This document shows, one piece after another, positions 1 to 4,822 of a DNA stretch of 6,433 nt (position 1 is the stretch's first letter; each line of letters opens with the position of its first letter). The notes below the pieces were generated by a model that was given only the letters and a program-made list of their open reading frames with translations, was not told where the DNA came from and searched no databases. The position numbers were made by a program, and so were the translations under genes. Origin of the DNA: an uncultured Pseudomonadota bacterium (GTDB lineage: Bacteria > Pseudomonadota > Gammaproteobacteria > Burkholderiales > Burkholderiaceae_C). The DNA lies in assembly GCA_900320815.1 (NCBI GenBank), contig ONTY01000313.1, positions 1 through 6,433 on the forward strand. The letters are read 5' to 3'.

Positions 1-818
1 TGAAACTCTACGTTGCCCACGGCTTGATGCGGCTCCTGGCGCTGTTGATGGTGCCAATAGCCGCCGCTTTGCAGCACCTGGGCGTCGTTGCTGGTGGCCA
101 GCCATTCTTGCGTCAGGTGCCCCAGGCGCAAATCGTCTGGAGCGTTGGCGCCGCCCATTTTTGTGGGCACCCAGCCAGGGTCAACCGCGTGGCACGCTAC
201 TTCGGGCCACAGGCGTGCAGTGGCGGCCATAATGGTGGTGATAAAAAGTTTGCTGTCGGAATAGCTGCCAGCAGGGAATTTGAGATTTTCTGGATTGCCG
301 CTGCGGTGCATGCCGCTGCTGATATAAATGAGGCGTTTGGGGCGGCGAATCCAGGCAGTGAGCAGATAGGGTGCAACGGTGTTGACAAGCATGACTTTGT
401 CGCCCCGGTAAACGCCAGCGTTGTGAATAATGGCGTCCATAGTGCCGATGGTGTTGACCTGACGCGCGAGGTTTTGCACGTCAACAATTTCAGCGAGGTC
501 GCCCACAGTTTTGATGGCGCCCATTGCGCTCAAATCTTCCAGCGCATCAAAACGCTCGCCAGAGCGCGCATGGACAATCACGCGGTGCCCTTGCTCCAGC
601 AGCATTTTGGCGGCTGCGTGCCCCAGCCCGTCAGTGGAGCCGGTGATAAAGATGGTGGCTTTTTGTGGAACGGTGGCAGGGTGTTTCATGGCGGCGTTTT
701 CTTTTTGGGGAGATTGCTCGTTTTTTGCTTCTTGCAGCTTTTGCGCTTCTTGTGCAAAGGCAGGCAGGCAGGCAGCAAGCAGTGCGGGGAAGGTGGTGAG
801 GATGTGGCGACGTTTCAT
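1..818 (-). CDS. Short-chain dehydrogenase/reductase (SDR) with signal-peptide-like N-terminus, 3' end cut by window edge
   Basis: Reading from ATG at 818-816, the frame is open for 272 codons and runs off the left edge without a stop. The protein is a classical Rossmann-fold, NAD(P)-dependent oxidoreductase. Visible motifs are the nucleotide-binding T-G-S-T-D-G-L-G (residues 59-66), H-N-A-G (132-135), an Asn in V-N-T-V-A-P (146), catalytic Ser (S167 or S168 in Y-I-S-S-G), Y186-S-D-S-K190, and D-P-G-W-V-P-T (213-219). The catalytic set is therefore complete; the substrate cannot be inferred. Residues 1-22 look like an export signal: Arg3-Arg4, a mildly hydrophobic stretch, L-A-A-C (14-17, lipobox-like) and A-F-A before Gln23 (signal peptidase I-like). 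A Gln/Glu/Lys-rich linker (about 23-50) follows, before the enzyme domain. An in-frame TAA lies five codons upstream of ATG818, and an AAAAAGG sits 7 nt before it, which favours this start. ATG at 689 (Met44) would give an ordinary cytosolic SDR but has no clear Shine-Dalgarno. The gene follows the A2M gene by 106 bp. The SDR call is secure; the export is inference. Confidence 0.88.
   Translation of the reverse strand, partial: MKRRHILTTFPALLAACLPAFAQEAQKLQEAKNEQSPQKENAAMKHPATVPQKATIFITGSTDGLGHAAAKMLLEQGHRVIVHARSGERFDALEDLSAMGAIKTVGDLAEIVDVQNLARQVNTIGTMDAIIHNAGVYRGDKVMLVNTVAPYLLTAWIRRPKRLIYISSGMHRSGNPENLKFPAGSYSDSKLFITTIMAATARLWPEVACHAVDPGWVPTKMGGANAPDDLRLGHLTQEWLATSNDAQVLQSGGYWHHQQRQEPHQAVGNVEF
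759..774 (-). repeat. Tetranucleotide tandem repeat GGCA x4 (TGCC x4 on coding strand) inside the SDR signal peptide
   Basis: Four perfect contiguous copies of GGCA on the plus strand lie within codons 15-20 of the SDR, encoding A-A-C-L-P-A of the hydrophobic segment. The unit is not a multiple of three, so gain or loss of one copy would shift the frame within the signal peptide. Met44, downstream and in the original frame, could still restart the enzyme domain. Four copies is short for a classical phase-variable tract, so active switching is speculative; the repeat itself is plainly visible. Confidence 0.7.
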
Positions 819-825
819 GGTTGTG

Positions 826-832
826 CCTTTTT
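826..832 (-). promoter_or_regulatory. Ribosome binding site of the SDR gene
   Basis: On the minus strand AAAAAGG lies 7 nt upstream of ATG818, and an in-frame TAA (833-831) overlaps its start. The internal candidate start at Met44 is preceded only by A-rich sequence with no AGG or GAG core at good spacing. This is what decides for the long, signal-bearing form of the SDR. Confidence 0.55.
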
Positions 833-867
833 AGCGGTTGGAACGGGGATGGCGTGATAAGGTGTTT

Positions 868-904
868 ATCCCCGCCCCAGTGTTTTGAATACTGGGGCGG
901 GGAT
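868..904 (-). terminator. Perfect 14-bp hairpin after the A2M gene, candidate terminator without U-tract
   Basis: The arms 868-881 and 891-904 are exact reverse complements (ATCCCCGCCCCAGT / ACTGGGGCGGGGAT) around a 9-nt loop. The hairpin begins 20 nt after the A2M stop codon and ends 49 nt before the SDR start. It is GC-rich and strong, but on either strand it is not followed by a run of Ts (minus strand continues AAACACC). It is therefore not a textbook intrinsic terminator. It could slow or partly stop transcription, or protect the 3' end of the A2M mRNA. A direct repeat GGGGATGGC (845-853 and 899-907) lets the left arm pair alternatively with 845-850, so two exclusive structures can be drawn. 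Confidence 0.5.
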
Positions 905-924
905 GGCTGCGGGTGTGCCGCGCG

Positions 925-3900
925 TCAACGCACGGTGATGGTGCTGTTCGGCAGGATGCCGAAAATTTCGGGCGCGTAGAGCGCCTCGGCGCGGCTGGGT
1001 GGCAGGTGGAAGGTGCCGCTGTTGTTCAGCCGCATGGTGTATTCCACTTTGGCGGGGCCGCGAGGCAGGTAGTCGAAGTAGGCGCGGAAGGCTTCAAAGC
1101 TGCGCTCTTCAAATGTGGGAGCACGGGTGCGTCCGGTGCGCTCGCCTACGCTGGCGGCGATGCTGGAGTCGCGCCCCAGTCCGCTGCCAAGGATGGTGGC
1201 GCCGCCGGGAATGGGGTCAGAGATGGCGGCCCAGCTCATGTCGGCGTGGGCGTCAATGTCCAGCGTCACGCGCAGCACGTCGCCGCGTGAGTAGTGGCCG
1301 GCGGGCAGGGTGCGGTCGGCCATTTCTACCGGGGTGATGGTTTTGTGCAGGCGGTAGCCAGCGGCCATCGGTTCGGTGAACGGGATGGCGGCGAGTGCCT
1401 GCACGGTCATCCACGGCGCGCCGCTGCCTTCGTGCATGACGGTGAGCGTGGCTTCGCCAGCGCCAGGTGCCCAAGGCAAGGTGAGGGTGTTGCCGGCAAG
1501 CTGGCCGGGCTGCGGCGCGGCACCGTAGTAGAAGGCGTGGGGCACTTCGGGCATTTCGCCTTCATCCTTGACGGGGCGCACATCGGCCCAGTTGAGCGTG
1601 GCTTGCGCTTCGCCCAGGCTGGCGCGCACGCTGCCAGTGACTTTTTCGCTTTCAAAGCGGCGCGAGAAGTCTTGCAGTGCCAGCGTGCCCCAGAGGTTGG
1701 CGCTGGTGGTGCTCCAGGCGCCGCCCCGCTGGCGCGCCAGCAGGCCGGTGACCAGGCGTCCGATGTCGTCCTGCCACTCGCCAGCATCGTTCATGGCCGC
1801 CAGCAGCAGGCGCGCGCTGTTGACATCGCCGCCAGCCATGAGCCACCACCAGTGGTCGGAGGCTTCGGTGGCAAAGGTCAGGCGCGTGCCGCTGAATGCG
1901 AGGCGGGCACGCAGTTCTTCGCGTGCGCGCGCCAGATGCGCGGCGCGCTGCGGCACGTCTTGCATGCGCTGCAGGATGCTCATCCAGTCCAGCACGGCGC
2001 TGGTGGGCCAGCCGGCGGGGTCAATGCTGATGCCTTGCAGCATGGCAGGGGTGGCAGCATCGTGGCGCGCCAGCGCTTCAATGGCCGCCAGGCGCCGAGC
2101 GTCAAGGCTGCGCTGCGGTGCCCAGAAGTCGCGTTTCAGGCGCCCTTCGGCAAAGGCGCGCAGGCCGCCAAGCATCTTGGTTTGCACATCAGCTGGCAGG
2201 GCGAAGGTTTTGTTGCCGCGTGCGGCTTCGTGCGTGGCCGCCAGCAGCCAGGCGGTGAGGGTGTCGCTGCCGTAGTTGCCTTCAGATTGCGGCGGGAAGT
2301 AGTACGCGAGGCCGTCGGCGTCAAGGTAGGCGGGGATACGGCCGGCGAGTTCCTCCCACATGGCGGCATCTTGCATGCCGATGGCGCGGCTGGCTTGCTG
2401 CTCGAGACAGCGGTGGGGGTAGTTTTCCAGCCAGTCGCGCACGCCTTGCAGGCTGCCTGCGAGGCTGGGAGCGAAGCTCAATTTCAGCCCGCCGCGTGCC
2501 CGCCCGCCATCTTGCAGTGCGTCAGCGGGCGCGGCAGCGGGGGCGGTGTAGAGCGCGTCGCTGAGGCGTTCAAGCGTAGCTTGCTGCACGGTGAGGGGCA
2601 CGGCAGGCAGCACGCGCTGGCTGGCGCGGAGGGCGTCTTTGGCGCCGCTGGCGGTGTCGTGCGCTTCAATCGTCCAAGTCAGTTCGGGTGTGCGCGCGTA
2701 GGCAAGAGCTTCGGGCGCAGTGGCATCCCACTGCACTTCGCGCGCGCCACCAGCGGGGATGTCGATGTTTTGAGGCTCGAGCGTCAGTGGCTCGGCGCTG
2801 GCGGTCACGCTCACCTGCATGGGCTGCTGCGTGGTGTTGCGTAGCGTGATGCGGGCGCTGAATTGGTCGCCCGCGCGCACCAGCGGCGGCAGGCCGCTGA
2901 TGAGTTGCAAGTCTTGCGAGGTGCGGATGCTGCCGCGCCCGCTGCCAAAGAGGGCGGTGCCGCTGTCGGCAATGGCGGCGATGGCAAAGCGGGTGAGTGC
3001 GTCGTTGAGCGGTACGGCAACGGTGGCGCTGCCCTGTGCATCCAGCACCAGACGCGGCTGCCAAAGCAGCAGGGTGTCACCCCAAGAGCGGCGTGTGAGC
3101 ATGGCTTCCAGCAGGCGCCAGGAGCGGTTGGGCAGCAGTTCCAGCAGTGCTTCGTCCACGGCTGCCAGTGCCACTTCGGCGCCTGCGGCTGGGCTGCCAT
3201 CGGGCAGTGTGGCGCGCACGGTGACGCGGGCGGTGCCGCGCACGGGGTAGCTCTCGCGGTCAGCTTCAACGCTCACGTTGATGCGGTGCGCGGCGTCGCC
3301 AATGTTGATTTCTGCCATGCCAAAGCGGAAGGCAGGACGGCTCAAATCCACCATTGCTGTGGGCGGCGTCAGGCTGCTCTTGCTTTCCTGGAAGGCATGC
3401 CACCACTGCATTGGGCTTTTGAAGCCCCAGGTGAAGAAGCTGTACCAGGGCACTTCGGTGAGTCGCCCGCGCAGCGCCAATACGCTGATGTAGGCATTGG
3501 GCCCCCAGGCGGGGTCAACCTTGAGTTCAACGATGGGGTTGTCGCCGGAGAGTTGCTGTACTTGCGCGTGCAGGATGCCTTCGCGCTCCACAGTGACGAG
3601 CGCCGTGGCGCGACGGAAGGGCATGCGCACCTGAAAGCGCGCGACATCGCCCGGCTCATAGCGTTTTTGCTCCGCGAGCACGTCCATGCGGTCGTGGTTT
3701 TCGCCGCCAAACCACAATTCGCCATGCTGCGTGACCCAGATGCTGCCGGCGGCGCTGGTGCTGCGCCCGTCGGCGTCTTGCGCGATGGCGACCAGCTCAA
3801 TCTCGCCCGGCTCGTCCAGCTTGGCGCTGCACTGCAGCAGCCCGCGCGCGTCGCTGCTGCCGCTGCACACGGTGCCAAGGTTCTTGATTTCGGTGTGGTT

Positions 3901-4803
3901 CTCGTAAGCGTAGAAGCCGCCTACGAGACGCTTGCGGCTGCTGGTGGTGATGCGCGCCTGGGCGCGCACCTGCACGTGCACGCCCGCTTGCGGTTTGCCG
4001 TCCAGCCCAAGAGTGGCAATGTGTACCTGTGCTTCGCGCCCGCTGGCCACCCAGCTTTCTGCGCGCACACCCACGATGACGCCCGCCGGCCAAAGCGTGG
4101 TGCGGTGGCTGAGTGTTTGCACTTCGCCGTTGGGGTCGTCGTAGCTGGCTTCAATGGTCAGGCGCTGTGGCTGCGGGGAGGTGGGGATGGATTCGAGCAC
4201 CAGTTTCCCGCTACCAGCATCGTCGAGCGTGATGGGCAGGCGGTCGGCAATGGTGCGGCGCCCGCTGCCGCTGTCCTCATCGCTGTTTTCGTCCTCGCTG
4301 CTGGTGTCTTGCGCGGGGCTGGGCGGGGCAAAACTGAATGCTTCCCAGCCGGCAAAGTATGGTGTCCAAGGGCGGGCGATGGCCGACACACGCACTGGCA
4401 GGCCGCTGGCGGCGCCCCCAGAGATGTAAGAAAGCTGCATGTGTAGCGGCACACGCGCCGCTGCGATGAGCGGCTCTTTGCTCTCTGGCGCAATGCTGCC
4501 CTTCATCACAGGCAGGCGGAACTCTTCCACGCGAAAGCTGCCGCTGTTCAGTTGCGTGGGCAGGTGCTGACGTTCGGCTTTTTTCTGATCGCGCTGCAAA
4601 ACGATTTCGTATTCGCCCAGCCGTGCTGCTTTCGGGATGGCAAACGCGCTCTCGGCGCTGCGCCCGCCAGTGGCGGTGGCGCGCCAAGCGAGCGGCTGCT
4701 TGAACTCCTGCCCACTGCCAGTGTGGCGGATGACGAGGGTGTCTGGATCCAGCGTGGGCAGGCCGAAGCCCTGCATGGTGGCGGTGCGCAGGAAGTGCTT
4801 CAT
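925..4803 (-). CDS. Bacterial alpha-2-macroglobulin, C-terminal part (MG domains, A2M domain, thioester domain), downstream piece of a split gene
   Basis: This 1292-residue reading frame is the larger piece of a bacterial A2M, a family of envelope protease-trap proteins. It begins with M-K-H-F-L-R, which in the family is internal to an MG domain, directly after the conserved R-x-G-E-T-V strand. MG-type beta domains fill roughly residues 1-550, including E-P-G-D-V-A-R-F (384-391) and a possible disulfide pair Cys313/Cys325. An acidic Ser/Asp/Glu loop lies at 166-180. V-D-E-A-L-L (549-554) marks the end of the MG part, and the A2M domain follows (about 580-650: L-L-L-W-Q-P-R-L, V-P-L-N-D, L-P-P-L-V-R). 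The thioester motif C799-L-E-Q802, in Y-P-H-R-C-L-E-Q, opens an alpha-helical thioester domain to about residue 1060. A terminal beta domain ends in I-L-P-N-S-T-I-T-V-R, which looks complete. There is no signal peptide, since its real N-terminus is in the upstream frame. ATG4803 overlaps the upstream stop as ATGA; only a weak GAG precedes it, and in this frame a stop lies 12 codons upstream. Expression alone would leave it in the cytoplasm. Confidence 0.9.
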   Translation of the reverse strand: MKHFLRTATMQGFGLPTLDPDTLVIRHTGSGQEFKQPLAWRATATGGRSAESAFAIPKAARLGEYEIVLQRDQKKAERQHLPTQLNSGSFRVEEFRLPVMKGSIAPESKEPLIAAARVPLHMQLSYISGGAASGLPVRVSAIARPWTPYFAGWEAFSFAPPSPAQDTSSEDENSDEDSGSGRRTIADRLPITLDDAGSGKLVLESIPTSPQPQRLTIEASYDDPNGEVQTLSHRTTLWPAGVIVGVRAESWVASGREAQVHIATLGLDGKPQAGVHVQVRAQARITTSSRKRLVGGFYAYENHTEIKNLGTVCSGSSDARGLLQCSAKLDEPGEIELVAIAQDADGRSTSAAGSIWVTQHGELWFGGENHDRMDVLAEQKRYEPGDVARFQVRMPFRRATALVTVEREGILHAQVQQLSGDNPIVELKVDPAWGPNAYISVLALRGRLTEVPWYSFFTWGFKSPMQWWHAFQESKSSLTPPTAMVDLSRPAFRFGMAEINIGDAAHRINVSVEADRESYPVRGTARVTVRATLPDGSPAAGAEVALAAVDEALLELLPNRSWRLLEAMLTRRSWGDTLLLWQPRLVLDAQGSATVAVPLNDALTRFAIAAIADSGTALFGSGRGSIRTSQDLQLISGLPPLVRAGDQFSARITLRNTTQQPMQVSVTASAEPLTLEPQNIDIPAGGAREVQWDATAPEALAYARTPELTWTIEAHDTASGAKDALRASQRVLPAVPLTVQQATLERLSDALYTAPAAAPADALQDGGRARGGLKLSFAPSLAGSLQGVRDWLENYPHRCLEQQASRAIGMQDAAMWEELAGRIPAYLDADGLAYYFPPQSEGNYGSDTLTAWLLAATHEAARGNKTFALPADVQTKMLGGLRAFAEGRLKRDFWAPQRSLDARRLAAIEALARHDAATPAMLQGISIDPAGWPTSAVLDWMSILQRMQDVPQRAAHLARAREELRARLAFSGTRLTFATEASDHWWWLMAGGDVNSARLLLAAMNDAGEWQDDIGRLVTGLLARQRGGAWSTTSANLWGTLALQDFSRRFESEKVTGSVRASLGEAQATLNWADVRPVKDEGEMPEVPHAFYYGAAPQPGQLAGNTLTLPWAPGAGEATLTVMHEGSGAPWMTVQALAAIPFTEPMAAGYRLHKTITPVEMADRTLPAGHYSRGDVLRVTLDIDAHADMSWAAISDPIPGGATILGSGLGRDSSIAASVGERTGRTRAPTFEERSFEAFRAYFDYLPRGPAKVEYTMRLNNSGTFHLPPSRAEALYAPEIFGILPNSTITVR
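2398..2409 (-). other. Thioester motif Cys-Leu-Glu-Gln of the A2M thioester domain
   Basis: Codons TGT CTC GAG CAG encode C799-L-E-Q802 of the downstream A2M frame. In A2M and complement proteins the Cys and Gln side chains form the internal thioester that covalently captures targets, and both residues are present here. The preceding residue is Arg, where many family members have Gly; that position is more variable than Cys, Glu and Gln. The flanking Y-P and the helix after the motif support the assignment. Confidence 0.85.
3061..3156 (-). other. Shortened bait-region segment of the A2M protein
   Basis: Between V-D-E-A-L-L (ending at residue 554) and L-L-L-W-Q-P-R-L (about 578-585) only some 25 residues remain: a Leu/Arg/Trp-rich stretch ending R-R-S-W-G-D-T. 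In bacterial A2Ms this interval normally holds the bait, a flexible segment often with a Gly-rich run, several tens of residues long. From memory, close betaproteobacterial relatives carry an extra stretch of roughly 40 residues between the Arg-Arg and the Asp-Thr-Leu-Leu here. The frame is kept across the join. The residues are seen; the loss is inferred by comparison with remembered family members. Confidence 0.5.
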
Positions 4804-4822
4804 GGATACCGTCTCGACCAGG
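4800..4822 (-). other. Disruption point of the A2M gene: ATGA overlap and -1 frame change inside a conserved MG motif
   Basis: On the coding strand the upstream frame reads F-T-W-S-R-R-Y-P then TGA. In the -1 frame the same bases read V-E-T-V-S-M-K-H-F-L-R, where E-T-V is the tail of the MG-domain motif D-R-x-x-x-R-x-G-E-T-V. The D-R half of the motif and the segment that normally separates it from the preceding G-E-D-F-A-F strand appear in no frame. The simplest reading is a deletion of a few tens of codons, not divisible by three, that joined two distant points. No slippery heptamer is visible that would suggest programmed frameshifting. Confidence 0.7.

Noticed and set aside
24..857. Plus-strand open frame of 277 codons over the SDR region
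   Set aside because: The minus frame here contains the complete set of SDR motifs (T-G-x-x-x-G-x-G, H-N-A-G, Y-x-x-x-K); the plus frame has none and is a shadow.
819..924. A separate promoter for the SDR in the intergenic gap
   Set aside because: No convincing pair of -35 and -10 boxes at 16-18 nt spacing; the AT-rich pieces I found (TTCAAA at 889-884, TTATCA at 860-855) are too far apart.
1294..2844. Long plus-strand open frame (516 codons) opposite the A2M gene
   Set aside because: Its product has no recognisable motif and is Gly/Ala/His-rich, as expected for the antisense of a high-GC gene. The minus frame carries the thioester and A2M motifs.
2863..4446. Long plus-strand open frame (527 codons) opposite the A2M gene
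   Set aside because: Same reason: a mirror frame produced by GC-biased codons of the real minus-strand gene, with no family signature.
4800..4822. Programmed -1 ribosomal frameshift joining the two A2M frames
   Set aside because: The bases before the stop contain no X-XXY-YYZ slippery heptamer, and a simple slip would still leave the D-R-x-x-x-R-x-G part of the motif missing.
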